Both the position numbers and the translations under genes were made by a program. This document shows positions 42,827-54,900 of a stretch of 64,000 nt of DNA, piece after piece; position 1 is the first letter of the stretch; each line of letters opens with the position of its first letter. The DNA is taken from assembly GCA_022225965.2 (NCBI GenBank), contig JAKJXP020000106.1:62001-126000 (forward strand), in the 5' to 3' direction. The DNA comes from Diatrype stigma (taxonomy: Eukaryota; Ascomycota; Sordariomycetes; Xylariales; Diatrypaceae). The notes under the pieces were generated by a model that was not told the DNA's origin, searched no databases, and saw nothing but the letters and a program-made list of their open reading frames with translations.

Positions 42827-45800
42827 GATCTAGCAGGTGGAATTAGCTTCATGCCCAGCATCCTGAGGGATATGCAACAAGGCATAGATATGCAAGATCT
42901 GCGGGCACCCAAGGACAGGCGAGGAATGGACTTTTGCTAATTTGCTCATCTGCTAACTGGCCGTTCTGGAAAGGGCCAGTCGCATACCAGAGCCCATAGT
43001 AGACCAGACGAGTACATGATGGATTGTCCTTGCATCAGGGAAAAGTGGGAGGTGGAAAGGCGGGAGGGAGTGTGGGAGGGAGTGGGAGTGGGAATGAAGA
43101 GTGGGAGTGGGAATGGGAATGGGAGTAGGAGTGCGGAAGCGTGGAAGTGTGGACTCACCTAGCAGCATCATCATCATCATCATATAGACGACATGCTGTC
43201 AGCATATATATGCATCCGGTGGTTTGCGTCCCCGGTCCCCAGTGGTTGTCGACTTGACAGACACGACAGGCACGGCAGGCACGGCAGGCACAAACAAATG
43301 AGCGGCGTAGGCGAAGTCTGCTTCGCCTGCTTGGTATAAAATGCGAGGTTGAACTGGAGGTAAAGTGATGTGCATCAGGGTGTGATCAGATCTCCTGAAG
43401 ATCTCTGGTCATACCCCGATGGCCCGGAATAACAAGACTGCAAGAGTATAAGGAACGAACGAGTGGAAGGGCGTGTCGTCGAAGACCACACACAGATCAC
43501 ACCAGGTTGCCTAGAGGTGGGTGTAAATGATGTTCTCCTTCGATGCAGGATGTATGTATGTAGTTTTGCCTCCCATTCAACATTCTCCCGAGGTCTTGAT
43601 TCTGTCTGTATCTCTAGCAGGTGCAGCTGGTTTGGCTGGTGTAGGTAGCGTACATAAGCACATGCACAGTGGCAGACTAGACCCGTCGCCTAATGCCCAA
43701 GCAGACCCAGTTGTGGATTCCCTCAGGCAGGTACAACGTGCGGATAGAACCAATGCGATCTCGTGTATAGCGGGTTGACAGGCTATCACAAACTCAAGGG
43801 GGAAGAGCGGCGGGTATTGCTGAATTGTTGCTCAATTGTCAACTTGTGAGGTGTGTCTTCCTGCTGTCATGGCAGCTTCTGGTGGTTGCGCTCATCACAG
43901 CGGGCTGCTGCGGTAACCAATAGCGTCATGCACACCAGCTTAGACATAAACAATGCCATTTGGGTGGTCCGATTCCATCCTGCTCCGAACCTGGAACCAA
44001 GCTGCAAAGGTGCTAATGCAACGGGTCAGCCGCTAGCTTACCTCTACTTGGTATGTACAAGGTACACATGTACGAATACCTACGCTGCGGTGTAGGTACC
44101 CAGGCTACGAATAGATAGTCTCCAATGCTTATGGGAATGTATTTAGTACTTCTAACGACTTCTGAACCTTTTCCTGGGCTTTACCTGGCCGGGGTCTGCC
44201 TCCAATTTCGATGCTTGTCCGAACAAAAATAGTATCGATATGTGTACATACATGTATGCTAAGCTGCATGTATGTAACTACAGTACGTACATACGCCGGT
44301 AGGTACCTACTTCAGCACATGCATACCTAACTCCCGACTTCCGGCTGGGCTACATACATATGCATCCTGAGTAAATCATCGCACGGGATTCAACTTCGTG
44401 CCCCTCTATCGGCGAAGAACAACCAACTTAAAACAAGTTCTCATGTCTCCGCCAACATAGCAGGTAGTCCCGCTATGGGGTATTCCCGTAACTTTCTTAA
44501 TGTCTCACTTCTTACCTTCGTATTGGTGGTCATCATTTTTATCAGCCCGGAATCTTACTGGTCAAGTCGTGTGGCTTTTCTTGTTTATCACAGATCTCTT
44601 TAGAAACCTCGAGTCTTGTAAGGTTGTATTGATAAGCTTGGCTTTCATGATAAGCCACGCTGACAATGAAGCTTTGCTGGGCAGCTGTTGGACTCACTTA
44701 CATCGTGACTTAGATGAGCGAATTTCAATCTTCCTAATCGGGCAATTTTAGTCAAAACGTACTATACTACGTAGTAGTAGCCATGGAGATCGGAGTGTGA
44801 ATAAGAGTAGAAGGCCGAGTACGAAGTACGGAGTGCGCAGTTGTGATAAGCCCCGTTTATATCACATTTATTGATCGTGTGCCACCCTCCGAAGTCAGGA
44901 CTATTTCGTGATCCGGGAACAGTTGCGCGTGTATCTAATATTATATCAGCCACTTTCTTTTCTTGAGCCCTATTATATTTGATGTTATCAGATAAGTGCC
45001 AGCAAACAACATTTGCACTGATCCTTCGATAAGTATTCATTCCAAACCCTACGATGTGCTATTTTTATCCCCAATTCCATCATCAGGGACCTGTGATGTG
45101 ATCATTTGGCATTATGATTAATTCGCAATCTGCCGACCTCGAATGCCTCAGTACTCACCATATAATGCTGGGAACTAAGGTAGTACTAATACACCGCCGG
45201 TTGAGCCGTGTAATGTGAATGTCGAATACTAGATGAGTGTCACTCACAGCTATCAATCAGATAATCAACCACTCAAACAATATCCAATTCACTAACTGGG
45301 ATATCACGTCAGTTTGCAGCTGCTCAGATATATGAAAGCGCATGATGTCTCAAGTCCAGATCTCACTAACGCATTTCTTATGATAACTAGACGCACCAGC
45401 CCTTAGCACAGCTACACATATACATGACTATAGACATGTAAGTCCACGCCCCGGGAAAGGAAAGTAAATCAAGAGACTATATTTCGGAGTGTTTGATCTC
45501 CCAATCGAATAGTCCAACGTACCAGGTCCTTGCGTCCAAAGGTGATGCTATCTATTGATTCTTCAATGGCCTCTCGCCACAATCAAGAAGTTTGAGTAGA
45601 GCAAGTATCTGTCATCATAAACTATTGCTTGTAAACATAAACGTTGAGTCCCTATGTTGGCCCTAATAAAGTATTCAGTCTATAAACTACCCCTGAGAGT
45701 ATATGGAACTAACGTGTTTTCCTTTTGTAAGCTAGTGTACGTATGAACAGGGATTCCTGGCACCACTTCAGGGACATCTCCATCAAATGATTGAAATACT

Positions 45801-45909
45801 CAGTCAGGCAAATAGTCTGGTTATGTCTGAGAAGATATCCTGATTCTTAGCTTGCCTGCCAAAGTATCTTCTTGTGTCATTCGTGTGTTGTGGAAGTCAA
45901 AGTCCATGG
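42827..45909. other. Long intergenic region
   Basis: Promoter of the DH-domain gene, then no supportable gene. A GGGAGTGGGAATGGG-type run lies at 43030-43140. GGCAC repeats are at 43264-43292, an inverted repeat at 43309-43328, and TACGTA/TACATA-rich DNA at 44040-44300. Frames here are short and unsupported. Confidence 0.5.
43309..43328. repeat. Perfect 8-bp inverted repeat (hairpin)
   Basis: AGGCGAAG at 43309-43316, TCTG loop, CTTCGCCT at 43321-43328. About 480 nt upstream of the DH-domain gene start. Confidence 0.7.
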
Positions 45910-46782
45910 TCACGCTAAGACCGGAGACAGTTCATCGTCACTCGGATCTTCATCTTCCTCTTCGTACCCAGTCCCTTCTTCCCGCCTCTCTTCTTCCTTG
46001 CATTTCTCTGCAAGGTAATAGGGGTCCTCAAAGCCGAAAGAGAGAGTTAGCTGATGCAGCGTTTGATATAAATCCGGGAACTGCGTGGGTCGGAGCCGTT
46101 CGATAATCCAGTCAGGCCTTGCGGCTAGCGGGCCACCGCATGGTTCGCCAACGTCCATCGTGCCTGTAGGGATGGGAGTTGTGAATGTGGCGATTTGCAC
46201 CGCACTTCGTAGGTTCTCTAGGGATTCTAGTATTCCAGCGTTAGGGGTATCCTCCGTTCTGCGATAGTGGGAGTTAGGTAGCTCATGCCATAGGCGAGCA
46301 AACTCTATAACGGCCCCAATCTCGCTTCTTATCTCCTGAATGTTATCCCAAGCCTGATTGAGGGCCCTAGCACAAAAGCTACGACGCCTAGGCAGGTCGA
46401 TGACTTGTAGCATGGACTCTTCCGGCCACGCCTCGCTCATGTTCATGTGGATTTCGGCTCCAAGTCGTACCACTCTGAAGTAACTCTTGAGGTTCGTCTT
46501 GAAAGAGCAGGAGGCACAGGAACTTGCTGTAGCGTGCCGACTCGCGAACATGCCAGATGCAAGATCTCTGTGTGTGATTGAATGCCCACACGTATGTATA
46601 AGGTCTCTTCTGCAGTACGGGCAGGTCGGTTTAGATCCGCTCGGCAACCGCTCTCGAATATAGTCCGAGCGAAACCTATGCGTGCATGGGAGAGTGACAA
46701 ACTGGTCGTCACCCTCATCCTCGCGGCTATTATCACATCGTTCTGATTGTGTGTCCTTGACCGGGCTTGTAGCAGATTCCAT
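45910..46782 (-). CDS. RING-like domain protein, incomplete zinc-ligand set
   Basis: Single exon, 290 residues from the ATG at 46782; the frame continues upstream only to a TTG. Residues about 30-65 resemble the second half of a RING: FVTLPCTHRFRSDYIRERL, then TCPYCRRDL, i.e. C-x-H and C-x2-C. The first Cys pair is reduced to one Cys (SERCDNS) and the usual His/Cys after C-x-H is missing, so a classic cross-brace cannot be completed. A further HTCGHSI and SSCASC may bind metal instead. The middle is helical (WDNIQEIRSEIGAVIEFARLWHEL), and the C-terminus is strongly acidic (KEEERREEGTGYEEEDEDPSDDE). A ubiquitin-ligase role is possible but unsupported by a complete motif. Confidence 0.65.
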   Translation of the reverse strand: MESATSPVKDTQSERCDNSREDEGDDQFVTLPCTHRFRSDYIRERLPSGSKPTCPYCRRDLIHTCGHSITHRDLASGMFASRHATASSCASCSFKTNLKSYFRVVRLGAEIHMNMSEAWPEESMLQVIDLPRRRSFCARALNQAWDNIQEIRSEIGAVIEFARLWHELPNSHYRRTEDTPNAGILESLENLRSAVQIATFTTPIPTGTMDVGEPCGGPLAARPDWIIERLRPTQFPDLYQTLHQLTLSFGFEDPYYLAEKCKEEERREEGTGYEEEDEDPSDDELSPVLA

Positions 46783-49068
46783 GGCGAGTAAATGTAACAA
46801 GAATACAGAGAATCAGTGTCGCAGAATGCTGTGGGTTGTTGGAAATCGGTTTGAGTCGTCCAAGGTACAAGACATATACACCCAGAGCGCCCAGGTATCC
46901 TGAAGAACCTTCCAAAGGATGTTGAGGCGTTATTCCAGAAGGTAATTACTTCTCAAACCAGCCCTGTAAAAGCCGCCACCAGCATTTCAGTTCAGAATGG
47001 CTCTTGCTCAGTGAGTCTGAAGAACTGTGATAGCATCCAGTTCTAGAAGAGGGTGGCCAGCAGTAGTCATCGAATAAGCCGAACTTCAAGTAAGATGAAC
47101 CAGGAAGGTGTAAAATCAGAATGAGTATCAGACTTTTGATTTTGTTTGGAAAGAAATGCCGTGATAGCGAGGTGAGATAGATGACGCGCAGCTTGCTCAA
47201 ACCGAGTATATTCGTGAGCAGCAAGGATTCTTCCGCACGGGCACTGCTAATATATATACAGAGAGAGAGAGAGAGACAGAGAGGTTTGGTCGAGTTATAG
47301 TCTGGCTGATCAGAAAGAGTTTGCATGTATGTTTTGAGTTTGACCCTGGATATTGGAAACACCAAACTCTGGATAAGTGGGATAGTATACACTAAAGAGT
47401 TTCCCAAATCGAAACCTTGTTACTGTTCAAGTAAAATAGAAAGTGCGTGCTTTTTGTCTTGGAACCTAGTCGAGCAGGATAGGGTGGCAATGGCATATCT
47501 ATGTTAGGCTTGACTATATTCGGGGTTCAGACACTAAGGGGTGCGTAACTCCCCCTCCCCCTTTCGAGTATGAGACAAGCTACCTAATAACAGGACTAGC
47601 ATACCAGCGCCAGCAGAGCATTGACTCTTGCACATAGGGTGTTGACTAACTTACAATTGATTGGCTATGTAAGTACATTTGAAGGGATTTAATCCCTTGA
47701 TAAACCTCGCCAAGAGGGTATCTGGTTCATACCGGACAACCTGCACCATACCTTAGAATCCGCTGAGTAGCATCCTGTATAATAGTATCATCGATGTCCT
47801 TTGACAACCATATCGATCACAACAAGACGCTACCGAGATGAGATTGACCACCTTATAGGAAGACTTCTTGTTTATGCAGCATGCCCAAGATAGTGCTGGA
47901 AGCAGCTCTCTTTGATTTGTTATAAGATTGCAATATAATGAGCAGATGCTGGGTCATGTATAGATACGGACTTGAACCATTTTAGGGCCTTTTTTAATCT
48001 TCTCGTACCCCTCTTCGTCTTTGTAACTCATCGCATACTTACCTCTTAAGGCAGATCGTCAAGGGGTCAAAATGGTGTAGAGTTGATTATTCGTCCACCT
48101 GCACTGGGGTTTCTGGATCCCTTGCATAGGGCACCACCTTGTTTTAGTCTGGTCCATCTAGTCTATATATATATAGCTGCTGTCCTTCATCGACTTTCCA
48201 GCATACTGACCTTCAAAGAAACGACATGGAAAGACTGACGTAAAGCACCTTCAAGCTATAGGGCTGTAGGCTAGGTTGAGGGGGTTGTGAATGGTCTTTT
48301 CCAATGGAGAGATCTCGACGTACTAACCTAGCTCCAACTACACAGAATCAGCTCCCCTTAGCTATAGAGCCGGAGCCTAAGCCTTGATGGGACATAAGTA
48401 CACAACCTAGCTGGTTTTCGTCAGTTGACTCCCATAATAGCTCTGTTGAATTGATAATTCAGTCCGTCAGTGTTCAACTGGGGGCGAGGGGTCAACTACA
48501 TATTGTACATACAAATGAAGCGGATGAAGACATTTTAGCCTAAGGTTGAAGGCACGTGCACGGGCTGATGTAGGTGTAGGACTCAAGGAGTGGTAGGTAC
48601 GCACAAGATGTGTAACGCACAAGCCACCAACATCTGGTGTTTGTGTACCTTCGCCTTGGTCGATATGATAGGTGGCTACCCTACGAAGTATCTGCACTAG
48701 GTACTTGCCTACTCCGCATGCATGTATGTTGCTACATACATCTTGGACTAGGTACCACGGGCGTCCATTGGCTGCCCTATTGGTTTGGCCCATATAACTC
48801 CGGCCAGTGCTGCCAAGGAACATTCAAAGTTATTTGGGCAGAGCATTGCCTAAGTCAACGCGCCTTCTTTGTTGCACGCGCTTTACTTTCTTCGCTGTCG
48901 CATTCTTTCCCGAACCTTGTCGACGGATTCTTTTCTCTCAATTCCCCAACATCCACTGTCCGTCAACCGTTTGACAATAGCATTATCCATTCAATTGCAT
49001 ACGCAGTATCGATACTTACTTCCTTCCAGTCGAAGGCATCCTTTCATCACACAAAGCCACGAGCGACG
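46783..49068. other. Long intergenic region
   Basis: No supportable gene. A GA microsatellite lies at 47260-47283 and a short TA run near 48167-48176. The last 250 nt are the pyrimidine-rich leader of the Tho1 gene. Confidence 0.55.
47260..47283. repeat. (GA)n microsatellite
   Basis: Run of GA dinucleotides with one CA interruption. Confidence 0.9.
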
Positions 49069-50080
49069 ATGTCTGACTATGCCTCACTGAAAGTGCCAGA
49101 GCTCAAGAAGCTCTTGCAGGAGAAGTCGCTTCCTATCACCGGGAACAAAGCCGATCTGATTGCGCGCCTTCAAGGATACGACAAATCGCAGGAGGCGCCG
49201 AATGAGAAGCCCGAGGCTGCGGCCGGTAAGTTCTTACAATCTTCATTCTTCGTCGCTTACCTAATTTCTGTTGCGTAAATCCGAGTCGCATAGAACCCAA
49301 TATCGACAAGTCCATACTAACTAGTTTCCTACAGCGCCACCTCCAGAGGATGAGATTGATTGGGATGATGATGACCCATCGACTACCACTGTGACCAAGC
49401 CTGCGCAGCCTGAGAAACCTGCTGCGCCAACAGCGGCCGAGTCCCAACCCGCTGCCGAGCCCGCTCCCGCCGCTGCAACCGAGAAGGATGCAGTAGCAGC
49501 TGCGGCGCCTGCTGAAGAGACTACGACTGCAGAGAAGGCCGCTGAGAAGACGGAAGAGAAGAATGGTGCGGAGGAAGCAAAGCCGGAGGCACCCAAGGTG
49601 GACTTCTCAGCGCACCTGCCAGCATCCTCGGCAGACGAAGAGACACGCAAGCGCGCTGAGCGGGCGAAGCGCTTCGGGATAAGCGAAGAGGATGATGCCG
49701 AGAAGAAGAAAATCGAGCGCGCGCAGCGCTTCGGTCTCGACGAGACCGAATTGACGAAGGGACTAGACGCAGCGCTGCCGGAGAAGAGACGGCCGAAACG
49801 GGGACGCGAGGGTGCTGACGGCGGCGATGGCGGTGACCGTAATGCCAAGAGACAACAGGGCGGTGGCGATCGCAACGGCGGCGGCCGGCATCGGGGGAAT
49901 AACCGTCGCGAACGTGGAGGGCGTGGAGGGCGCGGAGGACGTGGTGGAGGTGGCAGGCACGGCGGCGGCGGTGGTGGTGGAAGACGGGATGACAGGCCTG
50001 CTGCAGGGAAGGCTGTGATAAGCGACCCTACCGAGAAAGCCAAGGCAGAGGCTCGGGCCAAGCGTTTCGCTGGTGCTTGA
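49069..50080 (+). CDS. THO1: SAP-domain mRNA-export protein Tho1 (SARNP/CIP29 homologue)
   Basis: Exons 49069-49225 and 49335-50080 join in phase to 300 residues. Residues 4-38 are a SAP DNA/RNA-binding motif: ASLKVPELKKLLQEKSLPITGNKADLIARL. After an acidic PPPEDEIDWDDDD segment and an Ala/Glu/Lys-rich linker come the repeated ERAKRFGIS, IERAQRFGLDE and final ARAKRFAGA motifs, typical of the Tho1/MOS11 C-terminal domain, and a Gly/Arg-rich (RGG) box near 49905-49990. The family works with the THO/TREX complex in co-transcriptional mRNP assembly and nuclear export. Length and order agree with other filamentous-fungal Tho1 proteins. Confidence 0.9.
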
Positions 50081-51903
50081 GGAAGATCCTGTCGGTCAAG
50101 CAAGCAAGGGCACCCCGGGATTCCTAATGATAGACACGGGTCTTGGAGCCTGGTTGTAACAAAATACCGAATCTTGTTTACGCAGAAAAACAAACCATCA
50201 TGCCGAGGGGGAGAATGGGTATGGACGGCGCAAAGGTTGGAGATATTCACGATGGTCGAGTTGCTCACGATGGTGTTCGTCATCAAACACGATGACTGCC
50301 TAATAATAAACATGCGGGTTTCTGATGGGCACATGCTTCCTTGCTAGCTTGGGTTCATAGCGGACCGGGTTGAGATCCTACTCCTACATTGTTTCGTCTG
50401 TGAGACCTGGTATAGATATTTGTAACTGCTGGATCTCGGAGACGATTCGTTCATTAGGGTACCAAGGGTGATTTGTGCCATGCCTATATGTTGAACAAGT
50501 CCTCATTCCAGCCAAAATTTGGCACTGGAATATGCAACATGAAGATTTGGCTACATTGAATTGGTGTCTCGATTTTGTCTCGATTTGGATATGGAACTAG
50601 ACTACTACCTACCTATGTATGTATGTACCCTAGGTTAGTTATCACCTATGTATGTACCTACCTGTCTAAGTCTCGCCTCGGACCTACTTCGCACTTAGCA
50701 CTGTCAGGCCCGGGGCTAACCTGACTACATACTTGTATGTATTGGTGTATAAGCACCACTGACGTGACATCGCAGTTAACACAGGTCGTTGAGGACAGTT
50801 TGTATTAACCTGGAAGATTCATTGACAATTGAAGTGGGATGTGTTCCGGATAATATCTGTGTTACCTACCGGACTTCGTCAGACGTATACTCAGATACCA
50901 TTGCAGTATATACCGCACACTACATCATAGCCTGATAAATATAGAATATGGGAGTATCAGAGTCCGCAGATGGTCTTGACTATACTTCATCAGGGCAACC
51001 GGTGCTTGTCACTCCATTTTTCGCTATGTGGGCCTGCTACTTTGCCTCATATCGACGCTTTATGAGAGGCTCTGAAAGTCAACTATGACGGTATTCCATA
51101 CATACCCTAGGTAGGCTGGTAGGCTAAGCACATAAGGTGATAAGAATGTACATACAGGTACCTTGATAGCCGACCACCTGCAGTTGCTACCAGACTGACA
51201 TAATTCCTCCCGGCGCTCATAACTGCGTAGGTGGGCACTTGTATGTACCTACATGTAGTTAGCTCATGCGCCATGGCTCTATGGCTCTAGGGCTCCATGG
51301 CCTGCTTCATGGATGCCCTGCCATGCTTTTCAAGGCTCCCGGGTTCTTTACACGTACGTCCTAACTGAAGGCTAAACCTACTAAAACATGGCCTGACAAG
51401 TTAAACGTTTCTCCTGTTCTGCATCACAACATACAACGAACTCCAGTTCACCCCTTCGACATCCCGAGGCCGCACCGCTTATGATGATAATGACGATGAT
51501 AGCATTGTTGTAACCCGCATCGAACGAAGAATGGCCTGTCTGTAATTTCTAGCATCTACGAATTTCTTATTTTATCCTGTCGTTGTATAATAAGTACATG
51601 TACGTTGCGCCGTTGGCTCCCTCGAGTCCTCTTTCCTTGCATGCGCTTCCCCCCTTATTGTTGCCAGTCGCATCATCTAGCCATCGATATTTCTTGCTTT
51701 GAAAAGGCCAGTAAGGCTATCATGGTGCCTTGAAGCTTCTACTCTTCAAGCATCAATACCACTACCCCTAGCCCCCTTAAATGACTATATGAACAACCAG
51801 AGTGGCGCTGTTTGTATCGTGCTGACATGACCTTACCTGATAGTACCGCGTTTCCACCTACGGGGCTCTTTCCACTTCGATATTTGTGTAATTAGCGATT
51901 GTT
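50081..51903. other. Intergenic between Tho1 and Sec16
   Basis: No gene seen. TACCTA/TATGTA-rich DNA at 50605-50665 and 51100-51260. The 150 nt before the Sec16 ATG are pyrimidine-rich. Confidence 0.55.
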
Positions 51904-54900
51904 ATGGGATCAAACAACCCAGCTGCCCCGTGGCATCCTGCCGCGATGCCGAATTTTAATCCCGAAGACGTACCTTCAGACCCAGAGTCTTTATCGCAAC
52001 GTCAAACCTCCCCAGCTCCAGATACCCAGTCCAGCGGGTTTGACCAGTCCCCAACAGTACACGACGCGTCACTGGAAACGATAGAACCGCAACAGTCAAG
52101 CCATGCTGGTGGATTCCTCGACCAGTTTGACGACGAAGACCCCGAGGCTGCCGCGTGGGATCTATCGAATCCTGCCGAGACAGACCCTATGCAACAGGAG
52201 GATCATGAGCCTGGTTCCAACGCAGAAGAAGCCGCGGCTGATGAACCACCATCGGAACCTGCGGTGACTAGCAATGCAGCGAAGCATTCAAGCACGATAT
52301 CGTTTGCACGCACTGTGTCTCACGAGGTAAGCTTTATGGACGACGAGGAGGTCGAGTGGAATGTCCAACGGACCGATACCGACCCCTTCGACTTCATGGG
52401 CCCGGACGACAGAACCAATACATTCCCGGCAGTTCCGCCCACGACCGACGAGCAGAGCGATAGCCCGCCCCCTTTGACCCAGGCTCAAGACATTCTGCAC
52501 GACATGGAGAAGGATGTGTCTTCGCCCGATCTTGGTGGATGGTCGGCGCACGAACACGGCCAGCCTGAAACAGAAGAAAGCGTCTTAAAGGATGAGTCCT
52601 TCCAACAATTCGTCGGCGGGGAGTTAGCAGGCACAGAACAAGAGGCAGCCGATGCTCGATTTGAAGAAGGGTTACCATTGATTTCACACGAGGAGGCTGA
52701 GCAACCAGCTGCTAATTCCCAGGATCTGCATCCAACCGTAGATGACCTATTTGCGAATGAGGATGATGGTGATGATTTCTTCAGCCAGGCCAAGAACGAA
52801 GCGCAGTCGAGCCTAGAAGAGGACGACTTCGATCATACTTTGCACCGGAAGTCTACGGCAATGGTACTTGGAGAGGCTATGCAGTCTGCAGAAGCCCCAA
52901 CTGGCGCCGACTTGGGCATTCCAAGTCCAACCGAGGAAAAAGCGTCGAAAGTTCAATCCGCAGTAACGGAGCAGAAAACAGAGGCCGTTAATGGGGGAAC
53001 CAACTCTGACGCGGCGCCAACCGATGTTGATGCCAAGTGGGCAGCAGCATTTGGTGATGATGACGACGATTTTCTGCTCGAGACAGCCTCCGAGTCCAAA
53101 GATAAAGAACTCGACCCGAATGAAATCTTTGGGAGTGATGACGAAGGATTCTTAGAAGACACGGCTGAAACGTCCGCAGCGCCTCCGACCCAGCCAGCAG
53201 CAAGCTCGACACCCGGGCTCAATGGTCATTATGCGCCTGGTCACCTTCAGTACCAACAACCACAGTCACCATATAGTCCCTACGCTCCACAGCAGACTAT
53301 GTCGCAACCGCAACTAATGCAACATCCATCATACGTCCAATCGGCAGTGTCTACTCCCACGGCGTCTTCTTTTGCCCCCCCTCCAAGGCCAGATCTCCCG
53401 AAACCTCAGAGCTTTGTGGACAAGTCTAAGGGAGGATACCAGTCTCCCTACGATTTGCCAATGGAAGTGGTGAAGCCAAAGAAGAGGGCAAGTATGCTAC
53501 AGCTTCCGCGTACCACATCCACACTTCCTGCACCCCCATCTGGTCCGCCATCTGGTCCGCCGAGAAGCGCAAGCATGTATAGCCAGCCACCTCCACCCTC
53601 CGGAGGCTCAACTGCAAGCCTATCGCCTTCGGGCTCGAGCCATTCACCACAACTGCCGCCGCCGCCCAAAACCCAGCCTCCGTTGAAAAATAAGCCGAGC
53701 TTCTTTGAAGACTTACCAATGACTTCGAGACCTCGCCCCGGTTCGCGCCATAGCACCCAGCCTTCCCCATCACACCCGAGCCCTTATATCCAGCAGGGCC
53801 CTCCTCGCGGGCCTCTATCGGCACAATTATTACCGTCTCCTGGACTGCAACCACCGGCTCTTGCGTCACCAGCTGTTTCTCCACCTATGCTTTCGCCGCC
53901 GGTTTTTTCGCCGCCTATGTCACAGGGGTCTCAAACTCTCAGTCCCGGAATGCCCTCATTAGTAGCTCCAGAGCTTGTCAGTCCTTACGCCAACTTACAG
54001 GCTCCACCCCAACCGCCAGTAAGCACTGCTCCGGCTTCTAATAGATATTCTCCTGCGCCGCCACCTGTAGCAAATGGCGGAGTTCCTCCACCTGCTGCAG
54101 CGAGCCGTTACTCTCCAGCACCCCCCCCTGTTGCTCGTTCGCATAGCGTTGGTTATACACCCGCTTCGGCACCGCCCCCACCTCCCGCGCTACCTCATCA
54201 GCCGAGAACATCTAGTCCACTTGCTCATTTCGAGATCACGAATGAGAAACACGCGAACAAAGTATCGGGTCCTGTTCATGCTGATGGCGTCTCCATACCT
54301 CGGGCAAATTCTCATTACGAGCCTCGACTCACTAGATTGCCCTCATTACCGCCAACGCAAGAGGTCGAAGAGGAGTCGCCATCAGTGGCGTCTCCTCCAG
54401 TGGTCGCCAAATCGAACGCTGCAAGCTCTCCTGCCGAGTCGAGATACAGCCCCAGACAAACGAGCCATACGCCACCACCTGTACACTCTCAGCCTTCGAG
54501 CGTGTTGTCGCCACCTAAACGCCCTGCTTCGAATTACATGCCGCAGACGCAACCCGTGGTTCAGAGGGAAGCTAACTTCGTTCCACCCCCTCGCCCACAA
54601 ACACAATCTCCCACTGCGTTCCGTCAGAGTGATCATGGAATCAAGCCAGTGGATGCCATCCCTCGACCATCCTCTGTACAGGGTCCAACTTCTCCACGAA
54701 TCCTCCACTCTATGCAACCCATGCAGCCTGTTGTGAGAGCCCGTGGGATATCGCAGTCTCTTTCTCTGATCCCTCCCACTGATGGACGTGAAGTTGATCC
54801 CTTAGAACGATGGAAAGGTGCTCCATTAATACAGTGGGGCGTTGGTGGTGTTCTTGTTACGTCTTTCACCAAGGACATTCCGCGTTACGGCATGAACCAA

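Noticed and set aside
49321..50334. Long leftward frame opposite Tho1
   Set aside because: Antisense shadow of the Ala/Glu- and Gly/Arg-rich Tho1 sequence.
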